Of a stretch of DNA of 64,000 nucleotides, positions 1 to 8,616 are shown piece by piece; within the stretch, counting starts at the first letter, position 1, and each line of letters starts with the position of its first letter. The position numbers and the translations under genes were made by a program. This stretch comes from Perlucidibaca piscinae DSM 21586 (GTDB lineage Bacteria > Pseudomonadota > Gammaproteobacteria > Pseudomonadales > Moraxellaceae). The DNA lies in assembly GCF_000420045.1 (NCBI RefSeq), contig NZ_ATUE01000006.1, forward strand, positions 310,001-374,000, in the 5' to 3' direction. The notes under the pieces are model-generated. The model searched no databases and was not told the origin of the DNA. It was given only the letters and a program-made list of their open reading frames with translations.

Positions 1-2
1 AG

Positions 3-80
3 CAGGCGCTGCTGCGCCGCCAGCAGGGCAGTCGTCGCAACACTCCGTCATCCACGTCATCCCGCGAGGAAATTTCCTGA
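3..80 (+). CDS. ccmD: CcmD C-terminus, heme exporter subunit (partial)
   Basis: An open frame enters from the left edge and stops at 78-80, its TGA sharing the A of the ccmE start codon. The visible tail is short and basic (LLRRQQGSRR), as in the cytoplasmic end of CcmD, the tiny single-pass membrane protein that helps CcmABC release heme-loaded CcmE. The membrane helix and start lie outside the window. Identity rests on the tail composition and the overlap with ccmE, so it is inference rather than a domain match. Confidence 0.55.
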   Translation, partial: QALLRRQQGSRRNTPSSTSSREEIS

Positions 81-520
81 TGCATCCGCAACGTCGTCGT
101 CGCCTGATCTGGCTGCTGGTCCTGGTGCTGGGTGTCGGCCTGGTGGTGGCCCTGTCCAGCTATGCCCTGCGCCAGAACATCAATCTGTTCTTCACGCCCA
201 GCCAGCTGGCGGCCAACGAGGCCTCCGACGGCCAGCGCATCCAGGTCGGCGGTCTGGTGCTGCAGGGCTCGGTGAAGCGCGATCCGGGCAGTCTGGCCGT
301 GCATTTTACGCTGACCGACCTGAAGCACTCGGTCGAGGTCTATTACGACGGCATCCTGCCCGACCTGTTCCGCGAGGGGCAGGGCATCGTCGCCAACGGC
401 GAATGGCGTGACGGCCGCGTGGTGGCCGAGGAAGTGCTGGCCAAGCATGACGAGAACTACATGCCGCCCCAGGTCAAGGAAGCCATCGAGAAGGCCGGTC
501 ATCCGGGAGCCGCGCAGTGA
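80..520 (+). CDS. ccmE: CcmE, periplasmic heme chaperone for cytochrome c maturation
   Basis: CcmE binds heme covalently in the periplasm and hands it to CcmF/H for attachment to apocytochromes c. The 146-residue product has a basic N-terminus (RRRR), one membrane anchor at about residues 9-29, then the OB-fold domain. The family signature LAKHDENYMPP is present; His123 is the covalent heme ligand and Tyr127 the axial ligand. Length is normal. The start overlaps ccmD by one base, and the following gene's GTG start overlaps the ccmE stop by 4 bp. Oddly, the next gene is not ccmF. Confidence 0.95.
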   Translation: MHPQRRRRLIWLLVLVLGVGLVVALSSYALRQNINLFFTPSQLAANEASDGQRIQVGGLVLQGSVKRDPGSLAVHFTLTDLKHSVEVYYDGILPDLFREGQGIVANGEWRDGRVVAEEVLAKHDENYMPPQVKEAIEKAGHPGAAQ

Positions 521-990
521 CGGAAGATCAGTTCGAGCAGCTCCTGCAGGACAGCACGCAGCAGCTGCGTGACAAGCAGGCCCGCCTGGAGCGTGACTGT
601 CATCTGCAGGCCATGGCGCGCTGGCAGCTCAATGAGGCCGATGCCGAGCTCACCTTTTTCGACGCGTCAGGTGTCGCGCAACTGGTGTTCTCGGTGACGC
701 CGCTGGGCTCGTTCGCCGCCGCCCAGGACAGCTGGAAGTGGGCCTGGGCCAATCCCAAGCTGAACGGCAACTTCCGTCAGCGTGCGGTCCCGCTGCAGGG
801 CCTGTTCCAGATCACCGACTACGACCTGTTCCTGGAAAAGGACACCGTCAGCGTCGATGCTGGCATGGCCTGGGAGCTGGCGGCGGTCGCGGTGGCGCAT
901 CTCGATGCGCTGGGCTGCTACCGGGTCACCCATGGCGATGTCTGGCTGTTCCTGGCGCTGGATGCCGTGCGTCCGGCCGGCGAGGTCTGA
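517..990 (+). CDS. DUF6882-like protein of unknown function
   Basis: This 157-residue cytoplasmic protein starts at GTG 517, overlapping the ccmE stop by 4 bp, so it is translationally coupled to ccmE. It has no signal peptide or membrane segment. A conserved-looking core (GSF, then SWKWAWANP near residues 68-85) resembles the DUF6882 family, which carries a similar tryptophan-rich motif. The first 35 residues are charged and probably helical. No catalytic motif is visible. The family call is from memory of the W-x-W-A-N pattern and is moderate; a role in cytochrome maturation is not supported by anything except position. Confidence 0.6.
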   Translation: MTEDQFEQLLQDSTQQLRDKQARLERDCHLQAMARWQLNEADAELTFFDASGVAQLVFSVTPLGSFAAAQDSWKWAWANPKLNGNFRQRAVPLQGLFQITDYDLFLEKDTVSVDAGMAWELAAVAVAHLDALGCYRVTHGDVWLFLALDAVRPAGEV

Positions 991-993
991 TTC

Positions 994-1875
994 GTGGCGG
1001 CGGCAGTGATCAACGGGGTCGCTGCCAGTCGGGTGTTCTGCCCGCCCGCTGACTGGGTGACGGTGCTCGACTTCCTGGCGACGCGCTTTCCCCACATCGC
1101 CCCGGAGATCTGGCGTCAGCGTCTGGCCACCGGCAAGGTCAGCGACGAGCAGGGCCAGGTGCTGGACGAGCACAGCCGTTACCGGCCGGGTGCCACGCTG
1201 TGCTATTACCGCGACGTGCCGCCGGAGGCCGTGCTGGCCGGCCCGGTGACCATTGTTCATGGCGACGCGCATCTGCTGGTGGCCGACAAGCCGCATTTCC
1301 TGCCGGTGATGCCGGGTGGCCGCTTTGTTCGCGAGACCCTGCTGGTGCGTCTGCGCGAACAGCTGGGCGAACCGGATCTGGTGCCGGTGCACCGGCTGGA
1401 TCGCGACACGGCTGGTCTGGTGCTGCTGTCGCGTCGTCCCGATACCCGCGATGCCTACACCGCGCTGTTCCGCAGCCGCGCCATCCGCAAGACCTACGAG
1501 GTGCTGGCACCGCTGCGCGAGGACCTGGCCGAGCCCTTGCACTATCGAAGCCGCCTCGAGGATGCCGAGGAGTTCTTCCGCAGCCGCGAAGTCGCCGGCG
1601 AGCCCAACAGTGCCAGCATCATCCAGCTGATTGGCGAGTGTCGCGGCCTCGGACGCTACCGCGTGCAGCTGCTGACCGGTCGCAAGCACCAGATTCGCGT
1701 GCATTTCGCGGCACTGGGCATCGCCATCGAGAACGACCGCCTGTATCCGGTCTGGCAGCCCGATCTGCCCGATGATGCCGGCCGGCCGCTGCAGCTGCTG
1801 GCACGCGAGCTGGCCTTCACCGATCCGGTCAGCGGCGAGGACCGGCATTTCATCAGCGGCCGGGTGCTGTCATGA
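994..1875 (+). CDS. RluA-family RNA pseudouridine synthase
   Basis: The enzyme isomerises uridine to pseudouridine in rRNA or tRNA. The 293-residue product has an N-terminal S4-like region (about 20-75) and the RluA catalytic domain (about 85-290). The signature HRLDRDTAGLVLL is present, with Asp136 as catalytic nucleophile, followed downstream by GRKHQIRVHFA, the conserved motif near the domain end. The start is GTG at 994, four bases after the preceding stop. It overlaps tamA by 4 bp (ATGA). Which RNA position is modified cannot be told; it resembles the larger RluA/TruC/RluC branch rather than RsuA. Confidence 0.85.
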   Translation: MAAAVINGVAASRVFCPPADWVTVLDFLATRFPHIAPEIWRQRLATGKVSDEQGQVLDEHSRYRPGATLCYYRDVPPEAVLAGPVTIVHGDAHLLVADKPHFLPVMPGGRFVRETLLVRLREQLGEPDLVPVHRLDRDTAGLVLLSRRPDTRDAYTALFRSRAIRKTYEVLAPLREDLAEPLHYRSRLEDAEEFFRSREVAGEPNSASIIQLIGECRGLGRYRVQLLTGRKHQIRVHFAALGIAIENDRLYPVWQPDLPDDAGRPLQLLARELAFTDPVSGEDRHFISGRVLS

Positions 1876-3590
1876 GGCTGCTGGCCGTCCTGCTTGCCCT
1901 GCTGCCGCTGTCCGGCCTGCATGCTGCCTGGCGCAAGGACATCCAGCCCGAGTCGCTGGTGCAGCCGATACGCGACACCATCGCGCTCTGGGAGTCGCCG
2001 AAGAAGGGCAGCGAGCCGCCGTCCGATCTGGCCATTGCGGTCGAGGCGCCGGTGGCCATCTTCGATACCCTGAAGGCGCTGGGCTATTACGATCCCGAGG
2101 TCAGCCTGCTCAAGGACGATGACAGCTGGGTGCTGCGCGTGCAGGGCGGGCAGCCGGTGCGGGTCGGCCAGGTCAGCGTCGAGTGGCTGGGCGAGGCCGC
2201 CGATGACCGCCTGCTGCGCCGGCTGGAATTTCCGCTCAAGACCGGTGACGTGCTCGATCAGGTGCGCTATGAGGCCTTCAAGCAGACGCTGAGCGAGCGC
2301 ATGCTGGAGCGGGGCTATTTCGATGCCGAGTGGCTGGTCACCGACATCGCGCTCGATCTGCAGGCACGCCGTGCCGACATCACGCTGCGTCACGACAGCG
2401 GCATGCGCTACCGCTTCGGTGACATTCTTTTCCTGGACAGTCTGGGCCAGCCGCTGACCGGTCTCGATGCGCGCTGGCTGCGTGCCATGACGCCGTTCAA
2501 GCCCGGTGACGAGATCAGCAGCCGGCGCATCACGGCGCTGCAGAAGACGCTGCAGGCCTCGCGCTACTTCGCCGATGTGCGTGTCACCCTGCTGCGTGAC
2601 CAGGCCGAAGGCCGTGACGTGGCACTGGAAGTGCGCGCCGACACCCGCAAGCCCAACCGGATGGCGGTCGGTCTCGGCTATGCCACCGACGAGGGGCCGC
2701 GGGTCTCGCACGAGTGGCAGCGGCATCTGCTCAACACCCGTGGCCACGGCATCAGCACCGAGCTGCAGCTGTCGCCGGTGCGCCAGCAGGCCGACCTGCG
2801 CTATCGCATCCCGTGGAAGCATCCGGTCGAGGACTCCCTGCAGTTTCTCGCCGGCATGCAGCGCGACCGCATCGACGACACCCTCAATACCCAGACCGTG
2901 GTCGGCGTGCAGCGCGTCATCCAGCCGCCGCGTGGCTGGCAGACCACCTATGGTCTGCGCCTCAGCGAGGACCGCTTCGAGCGTGATGGCGGCGAACGCG
3001 GCAGCACCACGCTGCTGATGCCGTCCGTGGCCTGGAGCCTGGTCGAGAACCGAGGCGGCGCGCTCGACCCGCTGTCCGGGCATCGTCAGCTGCTGCAGAT
3101 CCAGGCGGCGCACCCGCAGGCGTTTTCCGATGCCGAGTTCGTCTCGGTGCGTGCCGGCAGTCGCTGGCTGACCACGGTCGCCGAGCGTCACATGCTGCTT
3201 CTGCGTGCGGATGCCGGCGCCATTGTCAGCCCGCGCTTTGCCGAGGTGCCACCCAGCGTGCGCTTCTACGCCGGTGGCGACAGCAGCGTGCGCGGCTACG
3301 ACTACCGTGCGCTGTCACCGGTCAATGCCGATGGCGACACGGTGGGCGGCCAGTATCTGGTCACCGGATCGATCGAATACAACTGGCGCTGGCGGACCGC
3401 GTGGCGGCCGGCCGTGTTCATTGATGCCGGCAATGCCTTTGATGCGCACTGGCAGCCGCTGGCCATCGGCGCCGGTGCCGGTCTGCGCTGGATTTCCCCG
3501 GTCGGTCCGGTACGTGTCGATGTCGCCAGCGCCGTCTCCGAGCCAGGGCGTCCGCTGCGCCTGCACATCACCCTGGGGTCACCCCTGTGA
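1872..3590 (+). CDS. tamA: TamA, outer-membrane Omp85 translocation and assembly protein
   Basis: TamA is the outer-membrane barrel of the TamA-TamB machine, which helps insert autotransporters and other outer-membrane proteins and has been tied to lipid transport. The 572-residue length matches E. coli TamA (577). There is a signal peptide (residues 1-18, MRLLAVLLALLPLSGLHA), three POTRA-like repeats to about residue 260, and an Omp85 barrel with the VRGY loop motif (GGDSSVRGYDYR, around residue 475). It is preceded by an ATGA overlap and ends in a GTGA overlap with tamB, the usual tamAB pairing. Confidence 0.93.
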   Translation: MRLLAVLLALLPLSGLHAAWRKDIQPESLVQPIRDTIALWESPKKGSEPPSDLAIAVEAPVAIFDTLKALGYYDPEVSLLKDDDSWVLRVQGGQPVRVGQVSVEWLGEAADDRLLRRLEFPLKTGDVLDQVRYEAFKQTLSERMLERGYFDAEWLVTDIALDLQARRADITLRHDSGMRYRFGDILFLDSLGQPLTGLDARWLRAMTPFKPGDEISSRRITALQKTLQASRYFADVRVTLLRDQAEGRDVALEVRADTRKPNRMAVGLGYATDEGPRVSHEWQRHLLNTRGHGISTELQLSPVRQQADLRYRIPWKHPVEDSLQFLAGMQRDRIDDTLNTQTVVGVQRVIQPPRGWQTTYGLRLSEDRFERDGGERGSTTLLMPSVAWSLVENRGGALDPLSGHRQLLQIQAAHPQAFSDAEFVSVRAGSRWLTTVAERHMLLLRADAGAIVSPRFAEVPPSVRFYAGGDSSVRGYDYRALSPVNADGDTVGGQYLVTGSIEYNWRWRTAWRPAVFIDAGNAFDAHWQPLAIGAGAGLRWISPVGPVRVDVASAVSEPGRPLRLHITLGSPL

Positions 3591-6565
3591 CCTCGGTGGC
3601 GGCGGTCTTTGCCCGGGTGCTGGCGGTGCTGGTGATCTGGCTGCCGCGTCTGCTCTGGATGTTCCTGGTCCAGCTCTTCATTGCCGTATCGCTGGTCCTG
3701 CTCTGGCTGTCGCTGTCCGCGACGGCGCCGGTCTGGCTCTGGCAGCAGTTTGGCGAGCGCGTGCCGGGGCTGCAGATCGAGGGCATGCAGGGACGGCTGG
3801 TCAGCGGTCTGCACCTGCAGCGCGTGCACTGGCAGTCGGATGCGCTGGCGGTGAGCCTGACCGACGTCACCCTGGGCTGGCAGGTCAGCGACCTGCTCAA
3901 GGGTCGGGCACAGCTGCATACGCTGGCGGTGGCGCAGGCGCAGGTTCGACAGCTGCGGCCATCGGCGCCCGGACCGGTGACGCTGCCGGCCTTCAGCCTG
4001 CCGATGTGGTGGTCGCTGCCGTCGGCGCGCATTGGCGAGCTCCGCTGGCAGCCGGCCGCAGGAAACCCGCTGACGCTGCATGACCTGCAGCTGAGCGGAC
4101 ACGGCAGCGGTGACACGATCACGCTGACCCGTCTGCAGCTGCGTCATGAGCTTGGCAGCGCCAATGTGTCGGGCAGCCTGCAGACGGCGGCCGACTGGCC
4201 CCTGCAGGCCTCGCTGGTGCTGACGCCGGCCACGCCGGACTGGCCTGCGCAGCGACTGAGCTTGCGTGGCGGCATGTCGGCACTGGAGTTGCGCGCACGT
4301 GGCCCGGCCCGCTATCCGGTCTCGCTGCAGCTGGTCAGCAATCTCCTGCTGGAGCAGCCCAGCTTTCAGGGGCGTCTGACCTGGCCACGCTGGCAGCCCC
4401 CCGGCCAGCAGGACTGGCTGCTGGCACCGGGAAGCCTGGTGCTGCGTGGCACCGCCACGGCCGGCGAAGCCCGCCTGCAGGCCGCTGCCACGCCATTGCG
4501 CCCCGAGGCCCTGGGCTGGCCGGCGGCCTGGCCACGTCAGGTGACGCTGGCCGGCCCGCTGACGTGGCGTCGCAGCGGTGAGGGCATGCAGGTCGAGGCC
4601 GCCCAGGAAGGCCGTTTCGGGAATCTGCCGACGCGGTTCCGGCTGGCCTGGGACAGCCAGCGCCTGCACGCGACCCGCCTGGACCTGACGCTGGCGGATG
4701 CCCGACTCCAGGCCGACGGCTGGCCCGGCGCCCGCGGCCTGCGCTGGCAGCTTGGGGTGCCGGCGCTGCAACGCTTCCAGGCCAGCTGGTCCGGCGCGCT
4801 GGAAAGCACCGGGCAGTGGCAGGGCGCCTGGCTGGACGGTCGCGGTCAGCTCGTGCTGCAGCTTCGCCAGCTGCGCCAGGGGCGTGACCTGCTGCTGCGC
4901 TCGGCGGACATCGGCGTTACCGGCAGCCTGGCACGGCATCAGATCCGCAGTGCGGTGGTGCGAGACGAGGCACGCGCCAGCCTGGTGGCGGCGGGCGGTC
5001 TCGATGTCGCCCGCAAGCGCTGGCAGGGTGTCGTGCGTGACGGCGTGCTGACCCTGGCAAAGGGCAGCTGGCGCCAGCAGGAAGCCGCTGCCGTGATCCT
5101 GACGCCGGAGCGGCAGCAGATGGCACGGCATTGCTGGGCGCAGTCGCCCTGGCGCCTGTGTGCCGATGTCGATCTGCAGGCCTCCGGGTGGCTGGCTCGT
5201 GCCGACCTGACCTCCTCGTTTGCCGGCAGGCTGACGGCACTGCTGCGCCGCGATCCGCGCCAGAAAACCCCCGTGCTGGATGGCGAGCTGAGCTTGTCCG
5301 GCCTGCTGCTGCAGGAGTTGCCGCTGCCGCTGCCCGCCGGTCTGGCCGTGGCCGGGCGTGTCGATGGCCAGGCGCGCCTTGGCGGGTCGCTGGCGGCACC
5401 GCGTCTGCAGGGCGGCCTGCGGCTGCGTGACGGCCGCGTCAGTTACCCCGAATTCGGTCTCGACTGGCAGCCGCTGACCCTGGACATGCAGCTGCTGGGT
5501 GATCGCGCGCGCTGGCAGGGGCGCTGGCAGGATGCCCAGGGCGGCCAGGCCACGCTGGATGGCGACGCCACGCTGTCGCCATGGCGTGTGCAGGCCCGGC
5601 TCAACGGGCAGCAGCTGGCCATGCGCTACCAGCCCTGGGTGCGCTCGGCGCAGGTCAGTCCCGAGCTGACCCTGGATGTCGCCGCGCAGGGCGCGCGTCT
5701 GCGTGGCAGCGTCCTGGTGCCGCGTGCCGATGCCGTCTTCACCCTGCCGCAGGCTGGCGGCCTGAAGCCGTCGCCGGATGTGCGCATCGTGCGTGATCGT
5801 CAGGGCCGGGTGCCGGTGCTGGCCGGAACCGGCGGCCAGGGCGGCGGGTTGCCGCTGGACATGGCGGTGGTGCTGCGCCTCGGGCAGGACGTGCAGCTCA
5901 GCGGACAGGGCCTCACGGCCAGGCTGCTCGGCCAGTTGCAGTTGCAGCAGTCGCCGGGCAAGGCGCTGATCGCCAATGGCGAGCTGCGTCTGAATGACAA
6001 CGCCCGGTTCGAGGGCTATGGCCAGAAGCTCACCCTGCGCCAGAGCCGCTTCCTGTTTGCCGGGCCGCTGACCCGCCCCGAGCTTCAGGTCGAGGCGGTA
6101 CGCGAGGTCGACGGACGCCTGGTCGGTGTGCGCCTGAGCGGACGGCCGCCGACGCCCCGCGCCGAGCTGTTTTCAGACGAGGCCATGGCGCAGGAGGACA
6201 TCCTCGCGCTGCTGGTGCTGGGGCGCACGCTGGACGAGGGCACGGGGGCTCCCAGCGAGGCTGAGCGCCAGGCCTTCGCCCTTGGTGCGGCGCTCAAGCT
6301 CGGCGGTCGCACCGGTCTCATGGACAAGCTCGGCACGGGTCTGGGCATCCGCAATTTCGCGGTCTCCACCCAGGGTGAGAGCGAGCAGACGCAGGTCGCC
6401 GTCTCCGGCTTCATCGGCGAGGACCTGTTCCTGAGCTTCGGCATGGGCGTGTTCGAGCCGACCCAGACCGTGAAGCTGCGCTACCAGGTCAATCGACGCC
6501 TGGCCCTGGAGGCGATGAGCTCGCTGCAGTCGGCCATCACGCTGTTCTATACCTGGCGTTTCTGA
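3587..6565 (+). CDS. tamB: TamB, inner-membrane-anchored periplasm-spanning AsmA-like protein
   Basis: TamB partners TamA and bridges the periplasm with a long beta-taco fold that has a hydrophobic groove. The product has an N-terminal membrane anchor (about 15-45), a long beta-rich body of low-complexity L/Q/G/R-rich strands, and the DUF490 C-terminal domain. That domain includes EDILALLVLGR (about residue 868) and a final strand ending YTWRF, typical of the family. The GTG start overlaps tamA. At 992 residues it is distinctly shorter than E. coli TamB (about 1260), implying a shorter groove. No frameshift is seen. Confidence 0.92.
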   Translation: MTSVAAVFARVLAVLVIWLPRLLWMFLVQLFIAVSLVLLWLSLSATAPVWLWQQFGERVPGLQIEGMQGRLVSGLHLQRVHWQSDALAVSLTDVTLGWQVSDLLKGRAQLHTLAVAQAQVRQLRPSAPGPVTLPAFSLPMWWSLPSARIGELRWQPAAGNPLTLHDLQLSGHGSGDTITLTRLQLRHELGSANVSGSLQTAADWPLQASLVLTPATPDWPAQRLSLRGGMSALELRARGPARYPVSLQLVSNLLLEQPSFQGRLTWPRWQPPGQQDWLLAPGSLVLRGTATAGEARLQAAATPLRPEALGWPAAWPRQVTLAGPLTWRRSGEGMQVEAAQEGRFGNLPTRFRLAWDSQRLHATRLDLTLADARLQADGWPGARGLRWQLGVPALQRFQASWSGALESTGQWQGAWLDGRGQLVLQLRQLRQGRDLLLRSADIGVTGSLARHQIRSAVVRDEARASLVAAGGLDVARKRWQGVVRDGVLTLAKGSWRQQEAAAVILTPERQQMARHCWAQSPWRLCADVDLQASGWLARADLTSSFAGRLTALLRRDPRQKTPVLDGELSLSGLLLQELPLPLPAGLAVAGRVDGQARLGGSLAAPRLQGGLRLRDGRVSYPEFGLDWQPLTLDMQLLGDRARWQGRWQDAQGGQATLDGDATLSPWRVQARLNGQQLAMRYQPWVRSAQVSPELTLDVAAQGARLRGSVLVPRADAVFTLPQAGGLKPSPDVRIVRDRQGRVPVLAGTGGQGGGLPLDMAVVLRLGQDVQLSGQGLTARLLGQLQLQQSPGKALIANGELRLNDNARFEGYGQKLTLRQSRFLFAGPLTRPELQVEAVREVDGRLVGVRLSGRPPTPRAELFSDEAMAQEDILALLVLGRTLDEGTGAPSEAERQAFALGAALKLGGRTGLMDKLGTGLGIRNFAVSTQGESEQTQVAVSGFIGEDLFLSFGMGVFEPTQTVKLRYQVNRRLALEAMSSLQSAITLFYTWRF

Positions 6566-6605
6566 GCGCAGGGCTTTTGCCCCGCGCCAGCCCATTCGCT
6601 ACACT
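6566..6605 (+). promoter_or_regulatory. Probable thrS promoter embedded in a post-tamB hairpin
   Basis: A hairpin follows the tamB stop: GCGC-A-GGGC, loop TTTT, GCCC-C-GCGC at 6566-6587, with no T-tract behind it. A sigma70-like -35 TTGCCC (6577-6582) lies in its right half and is followed after 17 bp by -10 TACACT (6600-6605). Transcription would begin near 6612, giving a very short thrS leader. Each hexamer has two mismatches to consensus, so the call is moderate. Confidence 0.5.
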
Positions 6606-6611
6606 GCGCGG

Positions 6612-6641
6612 CTTGTCGCTTGATCACTTGTCGCTTCATCA
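6612..6641 (+). repeat. 15-bp tandem repeat forming the thrS leader
   Basis: CTTGTCGCTTGATCA (6612-6626) is followed directly by CTTGTCGCTTCATCA (6627-6641); 14 of 15 positions agree. The second copy runs into the ribosome-binding site AGGAG (6641-6645) ahead of the thrS ATG. The repeat starts where the predicted transcript starts, so the leader would be little else. It may be an autoregulatory element, since thrS is translationally self-controlled in E. coli, but no tRNA-like structure was established here. Confidence 0.6.
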
Positions 6642-6651
6642 GGAGTTCCTC

Positions 6652-8616
6652 ATGCCCGTCATCACCTTGCCCGACGGCTCCCAGCGTGCCTACGACCACC
6701 CGGTATCGGTCATGGACGTGGCCACCAGCATCGGCCCGGGCCTGGCCAAGGTGACCGTGGCTGGCCGCATCACCCCGGTTGCCGGCGAGCGGGCAGGCGA
6801 GTCGCGTCTGGTCGATGCCTGCGACCTGATCAGCGAGGACGTTCAGCTGCAGATCCTCACCCCCAAGGACGAGGCCGGTGTCGAGATCATCCGCCACTCC
6901 TGCGCGCACCTGGTCGGCCACGCCGTCAAGCAGCTCTATCCGAGCGCGAAGATGGTGATCGGCCCGGTCATCGCCGAGGGCTTCTATTACGACATCGCCT
7001 ACGAGCGTCCGTTCACGCCTGACGACCTTGCCGCCATCGAGGCGCGCATGAACGAATTGATCGCCAAGGACTACGACGTCATCAAGAAGGTGACGCCGCG
7101 CGCCGAGGTCATCGACGTGTTCACGTCGCGTGGCGAGGACTACAAGCTGCGCCTGGTCGACGACATGCCGGACGAGCAGGCCATGGGCCTGTACTACCAC
7201 GAGGAATACGTCGACATGTGCCGCGGCCCGCACGTGCCCAACACGCGTTTCCTCAAGGCGTTCAAGCTCACCAAGCTGTCCGGTGCCTACTGGCGCGGCG
7301 ATGCAAAAAATGAGCAGCTGCAGCGCGTTTACGGCACCGCCTGGGCCGACAAGAAGCAGCTTGCCGCCTACATCCAGCGCATGGAAGAGGCCGAGAAGCG
7401 TGATCACCGCAAGATCGGCAAGGCCCTGGACCTGTTCCACCTGCAGGAAGAGGCGCCGGGCATGGTGTTCTGGCACCCCAACGGCTGGACCATCTACCAG
7501 GAGCTCGAGCAGTACATGCGTCGCGTGCAGCGCGACAACGGCTACCTCGAAGTGAAGACGCCGCAGGTGGTCGACCGCATTCTCTGGGAGAAGTCGGGGC
7601 ACTGGGAGAACTACGCCGAGAACATGTTCACCACGGCCTCGGAAAGCCGCGATTACGCCGTCAAGCCGATGAACTGCCCCTGCCACGTACAGATCTTCAA
7701 CCAGGGCCTGAAGTCCTACCGCGATCTGCCGCTGCGCCTGGCCGAGTTCGGCGCCTGCCACCGCAACGAGCCCTCCGGCGCGCTGCACGGCATCATGCGC
7801 GTGCGCGGCTTCGTGCAGGACGACGCCCACATCTTCTGCACCGAGGCGCAGATCGGCCAGGAAGCCGCCGATTTCATCAGGCTCACGCTGCAGGTCTATG
7901 CCGACTTCGGTTTCAGCGACATCAGCCTCAAGCTGTCGACGCGTCCGGCCAAGCGTGTCGGTGACGACGCGCTCTGGGATCGTGCCGAGGCCGCCATGGC
8001 CAAGGCCCTCGATGACGCCGGTCTGCCCTGGCAGCTGCAGCCGGGCGAGGGCGCCTTCTACGGCCCCAAGATCGAATTCACCCTGCATGACTGCATCGGC
8101 CGGGCTTGGCAGTGCGGCACCCTGCAGCTGGACTTCAACCTGCCGCAGCGTCTCGACGCCAGCTACATCGCCGAAGACAACAGCCGCCAGTACCCGGTGA
8201 TGCTGCACCGCGCCATCCTGGGCTCGTTCGAGCGCTTCATCGGCATGCTGCTGGAAAACTACGCCGGCATCCTGCCGGCCTGGCTGTCACCGAGCCAGGT
8301 TTGCGTGATGAACATCACCGACAAGCAGGCCGATGCCGTCCGTGACGTGGAAAAGGCACTGAAACAACATGGCTTCCGTGCCTTCAGCGACTTGAGAAAC
8401 GAGAAGGTTGGCTATAAGATTCGCGAGCGCACGCTCCAACGCATCCCGTACATGCTGGTCATTGGTGAGCGTGAGGCAGAACAAGGGACTGTGGCAGTCC
8501 GCACCCGTGAAGGCAAGGACCTCGGTGTCATGACCGTAGAGGCCTTCGCGCAGCGCCTGTCCGCAGACATTGCCCGCAAGGGTCGAGTGGTGGAGAACGA
8601 AAATCAAGCCGGATAA
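6652..8616 (+). CDS. thrS: Threonyl-tRNA synthetase
   Basis: This class II synthetase charges tRNA-Thr and edits mischarged Ser-tRNA. Start is ATG 6652 with AGGAG six bases upstream; an in-frame upstream start at 6577 would lie in the promoter region. The 654-residue product has a TGS domain (1-63), a second additional editing domain with the HXXXH-type zinc site (about 65-225), the catalytic core with zinc-ligand Cys in NCPCHV, motif 2 HRNEPSGALHGIMRVRGF, and the anticodon-binding domain at the C-terminus. Length is as in E. coli (642). The infC start lies inside its last codons. Confidence 0.97.
   Translation: MPVITLPDGSQRAYDHPVSVMDVATSIGPGLAKVTVAGRITPVAGERAGESRLVDACDLISEDVQLQILTPKDEAGVEIIRHSCAHLVGHAVKQLYPSAKMVIGPVIAEGFYYDIAYERPFTPDDLAAIEARMNELIAKDYDVIKKVTPRAEVIDVFTSRGEDYKLRLVDDMPDEQAMGLYYHEEYVDMCRGPHVPNTRFLKAFKLTKLSGAYWRGDAKNEQLQRVYGTAWADKKQLAAYIQRMEEAEKRDHRKIGKALDLFHLQEEAPGMVFWHPNGWTIYQELEQYMRRVQRDNGYLEVKTPQVVDRILWEKSGHWENYAENMFTTASESRDYAVKPMNCPCHVQIFNQGLKSYRDLPLRLAEFGACHRNEPSGALHGIMRVRGFVQDDAHIFCTEAQIGQEAADFIRLTLQVYADFGFSDISLKLSTRPAKRVGDDALWDRAEAAMAKALDDAGLPWQLQPGEGAFYGPKIEFTLHDCIGRAWQCGTLQLDFNLPQRLDASYIAEDNSRQYPVMLHRAILGSFERFIGMLLENYAGILPAWLSPSQVCVMNITDKQADAVRDVEKALKQHGFRAFSDLRNEKVGYKIRERTLQRIPYMLVIGEREAEQGTVAVRTREGKDLGVMTVEAFAQRLSADIARKGRVVENENQAG

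Noticed and set aside
667..3191. Long minus-strand open frames opposite the RluA-type and tamA genes
   Set aside because: They are low-complexity (His/Gln/Arg-rich) antisense frames created by high GC codon use; the plus-strand proteins show clear family motifs.
3302..5131. 609-residue minus-strand frame opposite tamA and tamB
   Set aside because: Its composition (Arg, Gln, Pro, His) is that of an antisense shadow, and it has no ribosome-binding site or recognisable domain.
6547..8208. 553-residue frame antisense to thrS
   Set aside because: It lies opposite a canonical ThrRS with full motifs and is rich in Val/His/Gly/Leu typical of reverse frames.
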